A DNA stretch of 44,033 nt. Source: Streptococcus caballi DSM 19004. GTDB lineage: Bacteria; Bacillota; Bacilli; Lactobacillales; Streptococcaceae. Below the pieces are notes generated by a model, which saw only the letters and a program-made list of their open reading frames with translations, searched no databases and was not told the origin of the DNA. Both the position numbers and the translations under genes were made by a program. Positions 10,084 through 21,017 of this stretch are shown piece after piece (position 1 is the first letter of the stretch; each line of letters begins with the position of its first letter). The stretch is from the NCBI RefSeq assembly GCF_000379985.1, contig NZ_KB904068.1:170-44202 (forward strand), in the 5' to 3' direction.

Positions 10084-12257
10084 TGAAAACCTCCTTTTTG
10101 TTTCACAAAATAGTATTGTTTGCTGAGATAGTCACCTTGTGGGAGAGTTACGGTCAAACCTGCATACATGAGTTCAGCCCCGGAGAAAATTTGTCCTGTT
10201 TCTTGTAAGCGATAGGTATCTGCTTCCTCTAAACCTTTCAGTTTTAGCGTCGTTTCAATTGTTTCAATCATTGAAAGTGTGCGAACGTAAGTTACAACGA
10301 CTTTATCTTCATAGACAAATTGCACAGCCGCTTCATTTGCGCCTTGTTCTGGATTGATAAGACGATAATGCTTCCCAAATTGGACAACTGGACGAATGTC
10401 TTTGTAGTGAGAAACTTGAGTAGCAATCACTTCTTTTTCACTTTCTGGAAGGCTTGTCAAATCAAGTTCGTAGCCAAGATTTCCCATCATAGCAACATTT
10501 CCACGTGTTTCAATTGGTGTTGTGCGTCCCATTTGGTGATTTGGGCTTGCTGAAACATGGGAACCCATAGAGATAGTTGGGTACAGATAGCTTGAACCAT
10601 ATTGAATTTGCAAACGAGAAATGGCATCTGTATTATCACTAGCCCAAACTTGTGGGAAGTAGCGCATCATTCCAAGGTCGTTTCGACCACCGCCACCTGA
10701 GCATGATTCAAAGAGAATATTGCTATGTTTTCCAGTCAAATAGGATACCAAATCATACAAACCTAACATATATGCATGGGATTGCATCTTAGTGGCAAGA
10801 GCTGAGTCGCCATTTCCGATATTTGTGATGTTACGGTTATAATCCCATTTGACATAATCAATAGCATTTTCTGTTAAAATCTTGTCAATAGCTGATTTAA
10901 TATAAGCTACCACATCAGGGTTGGCAAGGTTAAGCACCAATTGGTTACGAGAATAAGTGTGTCCTCGACCCTCAGCCTGAATAGCCCAATCCGGATGGGA
11001 GCGGTAAAGATCACTATCTACAGAAATCATTTCCGGTTCAAACCACAAACCAAATTTCAAGCCTTTAGCATGAACTTTATCAATCAAATCACTCAATGGT
11101 CCACCAAGTTTTTCTTCATTGACACCCCAGTCACCAAGTGCACGATTATCGTCGAATCGATTTCCAAACCAACCGTCATCTAAAACAAAGAGTTCAATAC
11201 CGAGTTTACTTGCTTCATCAGCTAAATCCAGCAATTTTTCTTTCTTGAAATCAAAATAAGTCGCTTCCCAGTTATTGATAAGAATCGGACGCTCAACGTG
11301 GGCAAATTGTTTTGGCATGATGTGATTTTGCACAAATAACTGGCTTTCTTGGCTTAAATGTGTCAAACCTTTTGCCGAATAAGTCATCAAAGCCACTGGC
11401 GTTTCAAAATTATCTCCAGCTGCTAATTGCCAAGCAAAGTTATCATCATTAATGCCAATTCCCAGACGAACTTCATTCAATTGATTTTTTTGGAAAAATG
11501 CTTGGAAATTACCACTATAAAGTAATTGAAGAGCTAAAGCCTGACCAGCCTCCTCCGTCGCTGTCCCATCACACAAAATCATAGCTGGGGTCTGAGCGTG
11601 ACCAGAAGCTCCGCGATTCGAAGCGATGCTAAAGATGCCTTGCTCAACTTTTTGACGACGAACTGTTTTCTCACGCGCATAAGCGCCTTGCAAAGTCACC
11701 ACATCATAATTTCCAGCAGGTACATCAAGCATAGTTGATAAAGCACGGTTGATGACAACAGCTCTATCGGATAGATTACTAATCTTAGCAAAGGTTGAAA
11801 TAGTTGCACGATCTGCATAAGCTGTGTAATAAAGCGTCAGACGCAACTTAGCAAATTCATCTTCTAAGACAAGCACTAGTGTCTCGGCACTTTCTGTTGA
11901 ATAAGGATTAGGTAATCCTGTTGCCTCAACAACTCCATGTAAAATATGACTATCTTTTAACTTAAATTGTGTTAATTCATTGTTATCATGTTGAATTTTA
12001 AGTGATGGGCAACGAAAATCACCAAAGCCATGCACACCAAATACTTGACGTTGGGTATCATAGCTAAACGTACGATTATCGGGAGTCGGATTGCCTGAAA
12101 AAGCATGATCTTTCTCCAATATCGCATTTGAACCGTGATAGTTAGCGATTTTACCCCCAATATGACGAAGAAGTAAATCACCTTCTCGGTTCTCAATAAT
12201 CATTGACATCTCTTTACTCTGAATATAGAAAAGATTTCCTTTGATTGTAATTCCCAC
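10080..12257 (-). CDS. aga: Alpha-galactosidase, GH36
   Basis: A 725-residue intracellular GH36 enzyme, usual length, no signal peptide. It hydrolyses terminal alpha-1,6-galactose from melibiose, raffinose and stachyose. The catalytic core shows [15 protein letters not shown] near 356, the nucleophile in [10 protein letters not shown] (Asp472) and [11 protein letters not shown] followed by WASDNTDA with the probable acid/base Asp541. The start is GTG at 12257, chosen because AGGAGG stands 8 bases upstream. It heads the aga-msmEFG operon, divergent from msmR. The promoter carries a direct-repeat activator site abutting the -35 box and a GalR-like operator over the -10 box. Confidence 0.96.
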   Translation of the reverse strand: MGITIKGNLFYIQSKEMSMIIENREGDLLLRHIGGKIANYHGSNAILEKDHAFSGNPTPDNRTFSYDTQRQVFGVHGFGDFRCPSLKIQHDNNELTQFKLKDSHILHGVVEATGLPNPYSTESAETLVLVLEDEFAKLRLTLYYTAYADRATISTFAKISNLSDRAVVINRALSTMLDVPAGNYDVVTLQGAYAREKTVRRQKVEQGIFSIASNRGASGHAQTPAMILCDGTATEEAGQALALQLLYSGNFQAFFQKNQLNEVRLGIGINDDNFAWQLAAGDNFETPVALMTYSAKGLTHLSQESQLFVQNHIMPKQFAHVERPILINNWEATYFDFKKEKLLDLADEASKLGIELFVLDDGWFGNRFDDNRALGDWGVNEEKLGGPLSDLIDKVHAKGLKFGLWFEPEMISVDSDLYRSHPDWAIQAEGRGHTYSRNQLVLNLANPDVVAYIKSAIDKILTENAIDYVKWDYNRNITNIGNGDSALATKMQSHAYMLGLYDLVSYLTGKHSNILFESCSGGGGRNDLGMMRYFPQVWASDNTDAISRLQIQYGSSYLYPTISMGSHVSASPNHQMGRTTPIETRGNVAMMGNLGYELDLTSLPESEKEVIATQVSHYKDIRPVVQFGKHYRLINPEQGANEAAVQFVYEDKVVVTYVRTLSMIETIETTLKLKGLEEADTYRLQETGQIFSGAELMYAGLTVTLPQGDYLSKQYYFVKQKGGFQ

Positions 12258-12274
12258 AAGTTTTCCTCCTCTAT

Positions 12275-12291
12275 TTTTACTAAAATTTTAC
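12275..12291. promoter_or_regulatory. GalR-like operator over the aga promoter
   Basis: TTTTACTAAAATTTTAC, identical base for base to 3814-3830. Here it covers the predicted -10 box of aga (12285-12290), a typical repressor position. Confidence 0.6.
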
Positions 12292-12312
12292 CACCAAATT
12301 CCCCTTTGTTAA
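12285..12312 (-). promoter_or_regulatory. aga-msm operon promoter
   Basis: On the minus strand TTAACA (12307-12312) and TAAAAT (12285-12290) are spaced by 16 bases, each with one mismatch to consensus, as expected for an activator-dependent promoter. Confidence 0.65.
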
Positions 12313-12347
12313 ATGGTAGGATGTTGGACAAATATGGTAAAATGTTG
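12313..12347. promoter_or_regulatory. Direct-repeat MsmR binding site
   Basis: ATGGTAGGATGTTG (12313-12326) and ATGGTAAAATGTTG (12334-12347) are two 14-base direct repeats differing at two positions, 21 bp apart (two helical turns). The proximal copy abuts the aga -35 hexamer. This is the standard architecture for an AraC-family activator with two tandem helix-turn-helices, here MsmR. Confidence 0.75.
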
Positions 12348-12367
12348 CTTATAGAGGAGATGATAAT

Positions 12368-13201
12368 TTGAACGTTCTAAATACCTATAATGAATTTGAT
12401 ACCAATAATTTTGATCTAAATGTTGACCACTACGGTGCTGAAATCTGCGAAGGTAATTACTCTTTTGGACCAACCCTTCGTGATAATTTTGTTTTGCATT
12501 TTATTGTTGATGGTAAAGGAAAATTTACTATTGATGGCCAAACTACCGAACTTGGTGTTGGTGATATGTTTATCCTTCCCAAAGGAAAAGTGACCTTTTA
12601 TCAAGCTGATAAAGAACATCCTTGGACATACCTCTGGGTCGGATTTAGCGGTTCAAAGGCTGAAAGTATTTTAAGTAAAACTCAGCTACTAGATCAATAC
12701 TTCTGCCATTCAACACTTAAGTCCAGAGTTCTTGATCAAATCGTCAAATTAACTCAATTTCGCGACCAAAAACTCGATGACGTAACTGAACTTCAACTGA
12801 TTGCTGAACTTTATAAGCTACTTGCCTACTTAATTGAAGAATCTCCCAGTAAAGCAGCCTCTGATGGTAGTATCCTTATTCAAAACTATATTAGACAAAC
12901 TAAAAAAATAATTCATTCACAATATGGAACTTCTTTAAAAGTGGGAGAAATCGCAGATAAACTCAATCTTAACCGTAGTTACCTTTACAAGATTTTCAAA
13001 GAAGAAACTGGCTATGCCATCAAAGATTATATCGTCCAAGTCCGCATGGAAAAAAGTGCTGATTTACTTACCAACACTACTTTTCATATCTCAGAAGTTG
13101 CAAACGCCGTAGGCTTCACAGATGGTCTCGCGTTTAGCAAAGCCTTCAAAAAATACTTCAACCAAAGTCCAAGCAATTACCGAAAAACACTAAAAAATTA
13201 A
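12368..13201 (+). CDS. msmR: AraC-family activator of the msm locus
   Basis: A 277-residue AraC/XylS regulator. Residues ~1-150 form a cupin-like sugar-sensing domain (FTIDGQTTELGVGDMFILPKG). Residues ~180-275 form the double helix-turn-helix, with VGEIADKLNLNRSYLYKIFK and the conserved second motif ISEVANAVGFTDGLAFSKAF followed by FNQSPSNYRK. The start is TTG at 12368; GAGGAG lies 8 bases upstream and the closer ATG runs into a stop at once. It is divergent from aga, and the intergenic direct repeats at 12313-12347 are the likely target. It should activate aga-msmEFG in response to raffinose, melibiose or isomaltose. A terminator follows directly. Confidence 0.92.
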   Translation: MNVLNTYNEFDTNNFDLNVDHYGAEICEGNYSFGPTLRDNFVLHFIVDGKGKFTIDGQTTELGVGDMFILPKGKVTFYQADKEHPWTYLWVGFSGSKAESILSKTQLLDQYFCHSTLKSRVLDQIVKLTQFRDQKLDDVTELQLIAELYKLLAYLIEESPSKAASDGSILIQNYIRQTKKIIHSQYGTSLKVGEIADKLNLNRSYLYKIFKEETGYAIKDYIVQVRMEKSADLLTNTTFHISEVANAVGFTDGLAFSKAFKKYFNQSPSNYRKTLKN

Positions 13202-13203
13202 GC

Positions 13204-13238
13204 AAAAAGCGTTAGGATTCTCTTACCTAACGTTTTTT
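13204..13238 (+). terminator. Terminator of msmR
   Basis: CGTTAGG (13210-13216) pairs with CCTAACG (13226-13232), extended by an A run upstream and six T downstream; it begins 3 bases after the msmR stop. Confidence 0.85.
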
Positions 13239-13252
13239 ACAACACCCAAAAT

Positions 13253-13279
13253 CCCCCAAGAGACTAAGCTCTTAGGGGT
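13253..13279 (-). terminator. Terminator behind the decayed gene
   Basis: On the minus strand CCCC-T-AAGAG pairs with CTCTTGGGG over a 6-base loop, followed by GATTTTGGG. It sits 17 bases past the stop of the pseudogene at 13296 and is a relic of that gene's unit. Confidence 0.55.
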
Positions 13280-13295
13280 GAAATGAAATGTATAA

Positions 13296-13760
13296 CTAAT
13301 CGACTTTAACAAGTCTGACGTTATCGATGTTTAACCATTTGTTAGCAGAGGCATTGACGTAAATGCCGATTTCACATTGTCCGTTTGTGATTTGGATGTT
13401 ATCATACCTATATTTACATATACTCGTCTGTTTGCTTTTCCTATTTTTATAAAGTGATTTAAGCAAAGTAAGACATTACGAAGGCTACGGCATCTTCTGG
13501 GTCACGTGTTAATTAATGTATTCAGCACCTTTTTGTAGCTGCCAACTTGATACCAAGCGCATCAGTATCTTTCTTAATATCTTAATAGAATGAGTTAACT
13601 TGATGAGCAAGCATATCATATCGAAGTTTTTCAGTTGCTACTTTTACTGGAGCTACACTTTCAACAAATGTTGGCTCTACCTCACTGTGCCTTACACCAG
13701 TACTACCTGTGTTTTGAGGTCTAGTCTGACTCTGATAAGTTTCGTTTAGTATTAAGAAAA
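13296..13760 (-). pseudogene. Decayed secreted protein with carbohydrate-binding-like tail
   Basis: The minus strand carries pieces of one protein in shifted, stop-riddled frames. An upstream piece (about 13582-13760) has the linker-like QTRPQNTGSTGVRHSEVEPT, then KLRYDMLAHQVNSFY and a stop. Next come DIKKDTDALGIKLAA and DPEDAVAFVMSYFA. The last piece reads YDNIQITNGQCEIGIYVNAS and then ANKWLNIDNVRLVKVD, stop at 13296. That ending resembles beta-sandwich carbohydrate-binding modules at the C-terminus of secreted glycosidases. Position beside aga and msm genes would fit an extracellular glycan hydrolase, but the family is not identifiable from what is left. At least four stops or frameshifts make it non-functional. 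Confidence 0.6.
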
Positions 13761-13796
13761 ACTCTCCATAGCGCAACTGTTTGCATTCCCAAAAGA

Positions 13797-13820
13797 AAAT
13801 CCCCAAAAGTTTGAGGATTT
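13797..13820 (-). terminator. Terminator of msmK
   Basis: AAATCCCCAAA pairs with TTTGAGGATTT (one mismatch); on the minus strand it lies 17 bases after the msmK stop and is followed by TTCTTTT. Confidence 0.75.
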
Positions 13821-13837
13821 CATTCTTTAGGAGGTTC

Positions 13838-14971
13838 TTAACGAATTGCTTGTTCTGTTTCAATATCGAAGAAGTGTCCCTTAGCTACGTTAAATGTCAG
13901 AGAAACTTTTTCTCCTGGGTTGTGGAAATCACGTGCTTCTACACGAGAAGCGAATTCTGCTTCACCAATTTTAACATAGAGCATTGTTTCTGAACCAAGC
14001 AATTCAGATACCATGACTTCTGCTGTGACAGTTGCATCTGGATAAGTTTCTTGAACGATAAGATTGCTTGAAACATCTTCTGGACGGATACCAAAGATAA
14101 CTTCTTTGCCAAGATAACCTTTACTTTCAAGAACCTTAGCTTGACCGGCAGGAAGAGCGAGAGTAAAGCCATCTTTGCTAACAAGACGATCTTTTTCAAC
14201 AGTCACAGTGAAGAAATTCATCGCTGGACTTCCGATAAATCCAGCAACAAATTTATTAGCTGGTTGGTTGTAAAGTTCTTGTGGTGTACCAATTTGTTCA
14301 ACACGACCGATTGTTCCTGAACCGTCAGGGTTTTTAGTAGAACTCATGATAACAATACGGTCAGCAAGAGTCATGGCTTCTGTTTGGTCGTGAGTGACGT
14401 AAATTGTAGTTGAACCGATACGACGGTGAATTTTCGCAATTTCAGCACGCATTGATACACGCAACTTCGCATCCAAGTTTGACAATGGTTCATCCATCAA
14501 AAATACTTTGGCATCACGAACAATAGCACGTCCCATAGCTACACGTTGACGTTGACCACCTGACAAGTCTGCAGGTTTACGTTGTAAGAACTCAGTCAAA
14601 CCAAGGATTTGAGCAGCTTCTTTCACACGCTTGTCAATATCTTCTTTAGAGTATTTACGCAATTTCAAGCCGAAAGCCATATTATCGTAAACAGTCATGT
14701 GTGGGTAAAGAGCATAGTTTTGGAAAACCATGGCAATGTCACGGTCTTTTGGTGCTTTGTCATTAACTACTTCACCATCAATCTTCAATTCACCCTCGGT
14801 GATATCTTCAAGACCTGCGACCATACGAAGTGTTGTTGATTTACCACAGCCTGAAGGACCAACAAAAACGATAAATTCTTTGTCTTTAATATCCAAATTA
14901 AAATCTTCAACAGCATAGTGTGTTGCGTTTGGATATTTTTTAAAGATGTGATTTAGATTTAATTCAACCAT
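13838..14971 (-). CDS. msmK: Sugar ABC transporter ATP-binding protein
   Basis: A 377-residue MalK-type ATPase. The nucleotide-binding domain shows Walker A GPSGCGKST, the Q-loop region VFQNYALYPHMTVYDN, signature LSGGQRQRVAMGRAIVRD, Walker B VFLMDEPLSNLD and the switch VTHDQTEA. A C-terminal OB-fold (TOBE) regulatory domain follows from about 240. I choose ATG 14971 (MVELNLNHIF) because AAAGGAGC lies just upstream and inside the longer alternative frame. It powers MsmEFG and, as known in other streptococci, may serve several sugar importers, which fits its separate transcription with its own promoter and cre-like site. Confidence 0.95.
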   Translation of the reverse strand: MVELNLNHIFKKYPNATHYAVEDFNLDIKDKEFIVFVGPSGCGKSTTLRMVAGLEDITEGELKIDGEVVNDKAPKDRDIAMVFQNYALYPHMTVYDNMAFGLKLRKYSKEDIDKRVKEAAQILGLTEFLQRKPADLSGGQRQRVAMGRAIVRDAKVFLMDEPLSNLDAKLRVSMRAEIAKIHRRIGSTTIYVTHDQTEAMTLADRIVIMSSTKNPDGSGTIGRVEQIGTPQELYNQPANKFVAGFIGSPAMNFFTVTVEKDRLVSKDGFTLALPAGQAKVLESKGYLGKEVIFGIRPEDVSSNLIVQETYPDATVTAEVMVSELLGSETMLYVKIGEAEFASRVEARDFHNPGEKVSLTFNVAKGHFFDIETEQAIR

Positions 14972-15028
14972 GATAAGCTCCTTTTTCATTGCTCTGGAAA
15001 ATAGCAGAGCTTCTTATTTGATGGTTTC

Positions 15029-15057
15029 ATTGTAACAAAGATAACGTTTTCATGGTA
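15029..15057 (-). promoter_or_regulatory. msmK promoter with cre-like site
   Basis: On the minus strand a -10 TACAAT (15029-15034) has only a weak -35 (TACCAT, 15052-15057, 17 bases away). Between them TGAAAACGTTATCT (15039-15052) matches the CcpA consensus except for the last base. CcpA binding here would block polymerase. Confidence 0.6.
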
Positions 15058-15099
15058 TAGTCATTCCTGACAAAGTCTTTTGTGCAAGGTGACTAAAAA

Positions 15100-15954
15100 T
15101 CACTCCATCAGAATGAGGAGATAACAAAAAGCTAAGTCATCTAATTTTTTCAAGTTGAGTCCTGACAAGCTGGCAAATTTATCCAACTTGTATTGCAGAG
15201 AATTACGATGAATAAAAAGTTTTTGAGCCGTTTGAACTAAATTGCCATGCTCTTCCCACATCGTTACGATGATATCTCTAACATCTTTACTCTCATTGAT
15301 ATCTTGCAAAATTTTAGATTTGATAGCTGAGAGATTACTTCCATGAATTCCCCCCCAAAGAACAGCCTGTGAGAAAGAAATTAGATTTTTATCTGCCTTA
15401 TAGTGAATAAAATCAGAAAAGAGACTGTTTTCATTGTCAAAATAAAGTCGCAATTCATCACCCTTAAACTTTGTCCAACTATTACCAAAAAATACTGTCA
15501 ACGTCATCCCGAAATCACTCTCAATCGTCGGTAAAATATCCTGAACAAGTGTTTCAACATCAAAGAACGTTTCTTGATTAAGTAGAAGTAAAGTACGCGT
15601 TGGAGACAAATCAACTAAAGCCTCCAAATTAACCAATAAACTAGTAAAAAAATCCTTCAGTTCCTGTGACAATGGCTGCCGATGCTCAATGTAAAGCATT
15701 TGAACACATTCAAAACTTTGAGGAATTTCCCCCTGCTTTTGTAAAAAATAAGTCTGCCAGACATCAACCGTCTGTGGCTCCCCTACCAAACTTTTGGAGA
15801 ATAGTCCTAATAAAAGCTGTTCACGTTTTGATAAGGAGGTCTTTGGCAAATAAACATACTGCTCGTCTAGCAATAATTCTAAGTAATCCTGAACCAGTGA
15901 CAAATCTCTATTTTGACGAATTACCGCCTCTGGAAATAGTGTTTCAATTTTCAT
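15100..15954 (-). CDS. PucR/CdaR-type helix-turn-helix regulator
   Basis: A 284-residue protein rich in leucine. The C-terminal 45 residues carry a PucR-type helix-turn-helix (EEHGNLVQTAQKLFIHRNSL, then QYKLDKF), normally found in sugar-diacid and purine catabolism activators. The rest has no clear effector domain or membrane segment. It matches in kind the small leucine-rich gene (lrp) known beside dexB and the msmK homologue (abc) in S. equisimilis, whose role is poorly known. An extended -10 (TGTTATAAT) precedes it. No hairpin separates it from msmK, so some read-through into msmK is likely. A role in regulating msmK/dexB is inference only. Confidence 0.75.
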   Translation of the reverse strand: MKIETLFPEAVIRQNRDLSLVQDYLELLLDEQYVYLPKTSLSKREQLLLGLFSKSLVGEPQTVDVWQTYFLQKQGEIPQSFECVQMLYIEHRQPLSQELKDFFTSLLVNLEALVDLSPTRTLLLLNQETFFDVETLVQDILPTIESDFGMTLTVFFGNSWTKFKGDELRLYFDNENSLFSDFIHYKADKNLISFSQAVLWGGIHGSNLSAIKSKILQDINESKDVRDIIVTMWEEHGNLVQTAQKLFIHRNSLQYKLDKFASLSGLNLKKLDDLAFCYLLILME

Positions 15955-15985
15955 AGTAGCTCACTTCTCTTGGATTCATACAATC

Positions 15986-15994
15986 ATTATAACA
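15986..15994 (-). promoter_or_regulatory. Promoter of the PucR-type gene
   Basis: Minus-strand TGTTATAAT is an extended -10 with consensus hexamer TATAAT at 15986-15991, about 32 bases before the start codon; no clear -35. Confidence 0.5.
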
Positions 15995-16057
15995 TAGTCA
16001 CAAAAATACGCCTCTCCTGTAAAGCAGGTGACCCTTTTTCACAAAAATAATACTATA

Positions 16058-16195
16058 CTAAAATTGAAGTGCGGCAGTAGTTGTCCAAAATTTCTTCTGA
16101 ATTTTCTTAGGTTTGTTGGTATCAAGTGGACCAACCAAGATACAACAACCGATAGATTTTTGGTGGACATCAATACCACAACATCTTTCAATCAT
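16058..16195 (-). pseudogene. IS110-family transposase, N-terminal fragment
   Basis: The minus strand from ATG 16195 reads MIERCCGIDVHQKSIGCCIL then VGPLDTNKPKKIQKKFWTTT and a stop after 45 residues. GIDVHQKS is the DEDD (RuvC-like) catalytic start of IS110-family transposases, whose full length is about 400 residues. Nothing of the remaining protein is found downstream; the sequence runs into the control region of the PucR-type gene. The fragment separates that gene from dexB and points leftward, toward the IS110 C-terminal remnant at 1-411. Confidence 0.85.
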
Positions 16196-16366
16196 GGCTT
16201 CTATATGAAAAACCTCCTACCCTGATATTTAACAATAAAATAGGAGGCTTCTGGTAAGATAGTTGCACGCTTCTCTGCGTATTCGAGTTTTCTCATGACT
16301 CTTATTCATCCAGTTTTGTATACAGGCCAGGCAAAGCCTGCTTAGATTTTGTATTGCTATAAAAAG
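16196..16366 (-). other. Possible left-end noncoding remnant of the IS110 fragment
   Basis: This is the sequence upstream of the transposase fragment. It contains the inverted repeat CCTCCTA (16213-16219)/TAGGAGG (16241-16247) and a short CAGGC/GCCTG hairpin (16323-16340) near the dexB stop. In IS110-group elements the noncoding end upstream of the transposase encodes the bridge RNA, so relic bridge-RNA sequence could be here. I could not fold or align it. Confidence 0.3.
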
Positions 16367-18039
<1,673 letters not shown>

Positions 18040-18061
18040 TTTGCTTTCCTCCAAAAATAAT

Positions 18062-18102
18062 AAACCTACCACGTCAGCACTAAGTCTGAGCACGGTAGTT
18101 TT
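18062..18102 (-). terminator. Terminator of relA-dtd
   Basis: AAACCTACC (18062-18070) faces GGTAGTTTT (18094-18102), with an inner TCAG/CTGA stem; it lies 8 bases after the dtd stop and is usable from both sides. Confidence 0.65.
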
Positions 18103-18110
18103 ATTGTTAT

Positions 18111-18554
18111 TTAGCGTACTTTGGTATCCAAGTTGATGGTCACAGGGCCGTCATTGACAAGCGAGACTTGCATGTCTGCTCCAAAAACACCTGTTTGAAC
18201 GGTAACAAATTGAGCCAGCTCTTGGTTGAACTGGTCATAAAACTGGCTGGCCATATCAGGATGAGCAGCTTCTGTGAAGGCTGGCCGGTTGCCTTTTTTA
18301 GTATCCGCAAAAAGGGTGAACTGAGAAATAGAAAGAATCTTACCTTTGATGTCTTGGACAGAGAGATTCATTTTGCCATTGTCATCTGAGAAAATACGCA
18401 TATTGACAATCTTTCTGACCGCGTAAGCTAAATCCTCGGCTGTGTCAAGGTCTCCTACACCGACTAGGAGTAGGAGACCTTGACCAATAGCGCCAGCTAC
18501 TTTGCCATCAATAGAAACAGATGCCTCTGTCACGCGCTGAATGATAATCCTCAT
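18111..18554 (-). CDS. dtd: D-aminoacyl-tRNA deacylase
   Basis: A 147-residue Dtd protein, the exact family size, beginning [19 protein letters not shown]. Dtd removes D-amino acids mischarged on tRNA, in the cytoplasm. Family motifs are [17 protein letters not shown] and, near the C-terminus, [19 protein letters not shown] with the Gly-cisPro-like VNDGPVT part. I choose ATG 18554 over a longer frame that runs into relA because it matches the family N-terminus. It starts 7 bases after the relA stop, the common Gram-positive relA-dtd pair. Confidence 0.96.
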   Translation of the reverse strand: MRIIIQRVTEASVSIDGKVAGAIGQGLLLLVGVGDLDTAEDLAYAVRKIVNMRIFSDDNGKMNLSVQDIKGKILSISQFTLFADTKKGNRPAFTEAAHPDMASQFYDQFNQELAQFVTVQTGVFGADMQVSLVNDGPVTINLDTKVR

Positions 18555-18561
18555 GAGCAGA

Positions 18562-20781
18562 TCACCCATTAGTCCTTTTAACCGAGTAAACGTCTGGAAT
18601 AATCTTGATTTTATCCACAACTGTGGTCAGCTCAGATAGATTAGGGATGCCAAAACTAATGTGAATATTGGCAAACTTCATGTCCTTGGTTGGTTGGGCA
18701 TTGACCGTAGAAACATTCTTGGTCGCATTGGAGAGAACCTGTAGCACGTCATTAAGTAAACCAGAACGGTTAAGACCGTAGATGTCAATCTCAGCCAAAT
18801 AATCCTTGCTAGAATTGTCATCGTCCCACTCAACCTCAATCAAGCGTTGCTCATAGCCTTCTTGGCTCTTGATATTGTGGCAGTCTGCACGGTGAATTGC
18901 AACACCACGACCCTTGGTAATATAGCCTTCAATGGGGTCGCCCGGAACGGGATTACAACATTTGGCAATCCGCATGAGTAGACCCGATGCCCCTTGGATG
19001 ATAACGCCATTTTCGCTGCGCACCTTGAGCACATCCTTCTTCTCATGTTTGACTTCGCCACCCTTGACCAATTCGTCTGCTTCAGCTTGAGCCTTGGCGC
19101 GCTCTTCCTCACGACGTTCTTTTTCAGTTAATTTATTGAACACACTCATCGGACTGAGTTCACCAAAGCCAACGGCCGCATAGAGGGCTTCTTCACTGCG
19201 CACACTAAGGCGTGGTAAGATGCTGTCAATGTGCTTCTTGTCCAAAAATTTATTGGCCACATAGCCGTGATTTTGGAATTCTGTCACCAATAAATCACGA
19301 CCCTTGTTGATGGACATTTCCTTGTCTTGGTTTTTAAAGAATTGACGAATTTTATTTCTAGCCTTATTGGTCTTAACCAGTTTGATCCAATCTCGACTTG
19401 GTCCAAAGGAAGAAGCATTGGTTACAATTTCGCAGGTATCACCTGTTTTTAATTTAGCTGTCAGGGGCACCATACGACCATTAATCTTGGCCCCAACTGC
19501 CTTTTCCCCCACCTTGGTATGGATAGCATAGGCAAAATCAATTGGTCCAGAGTCTTTTGGCAATTCCTTAACAGCACCTGTTGGAGTGAAAACATAGATG
19601 CGTTCGGAGAAAATATCTTCCTTGACTGAGTCGACGAAATCTTGGGCATCACCGTTGGATTCATTTTGCAATTCAACCAATTCCTTAATCCAATTCATAC
19701 CCAAAGCCTGCTCAGACTGGTTGACCTTGCCTTTTATGCCTTTTTTATAGGCCCAGTGAGCAGCAACCCCATACTCAGCCACTTGATGCATTTCCTTGGT
19801 ACGGATTTGAATTTCAATTGGTCCTTTTGGTCCGAAAACTGTGGTGTGAATAGACTGATAACCATTAGCTTTAGGCGCAGCAATATAATCCTTGAAACGA
19901 CCTGGCATAGGATGCCAAAGCTCGTGAATGTAGCCAACCATAGCATAGACATCACTAGGGGTTTCCATGATGCAGCGAATAGCAATCAAATCATAGATCT
20001 GGTCGAAGCGCTTCTTCTTATCACGCATCTTGCGATAAATAGAATAGATGTGCTTAGGGCGACCGTAAACATCACCGTAAAGACCTTGTTCCTGTGTGTA
20101 ATCCTTAATTTTTTTAACGATTTCTTCAACCAAGGCTTCACGTTCACGGCGTTTCTCATTCATCATGTGGGAAATCTTGTAAAATTCTACCTCATTGAGA
20201 TAGCGGAAAGACAGGTCTTCCAACTCCCACTTAATACGACTGATCCCCAAGCGATGGGCAAGTGGTGCGTAGATTTCCATGGTTTCGCGGGAAATACGTT
20301 CTTGCTTGTCCTTACGCAAATGTTTAAGCGTCCGCATATTGTGCAGACGGTCAGCCAACTTGACCAAGATAACACGAATATCCTTGGACATGGCCATAAG
20401 CATCTTGCGGTGATTTTCCGCCAACTGCTCCTCGTGTGACTTGTACTCAACCTTACCTAGCTTGGTCACACCATCCACGATATCACGAACGTCCTTACCA
20501 AAATCAAACTCGATATTATCTAAAGTAATGTCCGTGTCTTCCACCACATCATGTAAGAATCCACAAGCCACTGTCACAGCATCCAGGTGCAAGTCAGCCA
20601 AGATTCCCGCTACCTGAATAGGGTGAATAATGTAAGGCTCACCCGATTGCCTTACTTGATAATAATGTGCAGCCGTTGCATACTCCAAAGCTTTCCTAAC
20701 AAAGGCGACATCTGTCTCATTCATATAAGTAGCTGCCAAAGCAACAACTTCGTCTCCTGTTAAATTTACTTCTTTAGCCAT
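18562..20781 (-). CDS. relA: Bifunctional (p)ppGpp synthetase/hydrolase
   Basis: A 739-residue long RelA/SpoT homologue (Rel). Order of domains: HD hydrolase ([10 protein letters not shown] at 51-60, [10 protein letters not shown] at 75-84 with His77-Asp78), synthetase ([20 protein letters not shown] and [20 protein letters not shown], about 295-345), TGS ([20 protein letters not shown] near 395), a zinc-finger-like region ([10 protein letters not shown]) and a C-terminal ACT domain ([20 protein letters not shown]). It makes and degrades (p)ppGpp in response to amino acid starvation sensed on the ribosome. Both active sites look intact. GAGGGC precedes the ATG. Confidence 0.97.
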   Translation of the reverse strand: MAKEVNLTGDEVVALAATYMNETDVAFVRKALEYATAAHYYQVRQSGEPYIIHPIQVAGILADLHLDAVTVACGFLHDVVEDTDITLDNIEFDFGKDVRDIVDGVTKLGKVEYKSHEEQLAENHRKMLMAMSKDIRVILVKLADRLHNMRTLKHLRKDKQERISRETMEIYAPLAHRLGISRIKWELEDLSFRYLNEVEFYKISHMMNEKRREREALVEEIVKKIKDYTQEQGLYGDVYGRPKHIYSIYRKMRDKKKRFDQIYDLIAIRCIMETPSDVYAMVGYIHELWHPMPGRFKDYIAAPKANGYQSIHTTVFGPKGPIEIQIRTKEMHQVAEYGVAAHWAYKKGIKGKVNQSEQALGMNWIKELVELQNESNGDAQDFVDSVKEDIFSERIYVFTPTGAVKELPKDSGPIDFAYAIHTKVGEKAVGAKINGRMVPLTAKLKTGDTCEIVTNASSFGPSRDWIKLVKTNKARNKIRQFFKNQDKEMSINKGRDLLVTEFQNHGYVANKFLDKKHIDSILPRLSVRSEEALYAAVGFGELSPMSVFNKLTEKERREEERAKAQAEADELVKGGEVKHEKKDVLKVRSENGVIIQGASGLLMRIAKCCNPVPGDPIEGYITKGRGVAIHRADCHNIKSQEGYEQRLIEVEWDDDNSSKDYLAEIDIYGLNRSGLLNDVLQVLSNATKNVSTVNAQPTKDMKFANIHISFGIPNLSELTTVVDKIKIIPDVYSVKRTNG

Positions 20782-20958
20782 ATAAGCCCTCTTACTATAC
20801 AGTTTGATATTGTTTCTATTTTAACACTTTTTTAAGCTAAATGGAAAAAATCCCAATTCTAATTCTCTGACTCGTGGTGATAAAAGATTATGGAGCCATT
20901 TTATTCAATATAATACAGACGTTCTATTAATAAAGCAACTTTATGATTCGGAATTTAC

Positions 20959-20987
20959 TTGTTGTAGGCTACTATTTCTTGTATAAT
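20959..20987 (+). promoter_or_regulatory. Promoter of the ectonucleotidase gene
   Basis: TTGTTG (20959-20964), 17 bases, TATAAT (20982-20987), 30 bases before the ATG; strong sigma-A match. Confidence 0.8.
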
Positions 20988-21017
20988 AATAGTCTAAGTC
21001 ATTTTAAGGAGACTATT

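Noticed and set aside
19642..20439. 265-codon plus-strand open frame
   Set aside because: It lies wholly antisense to relA, which has all Rel motifs; it has no ribosome site or recognisable domain.
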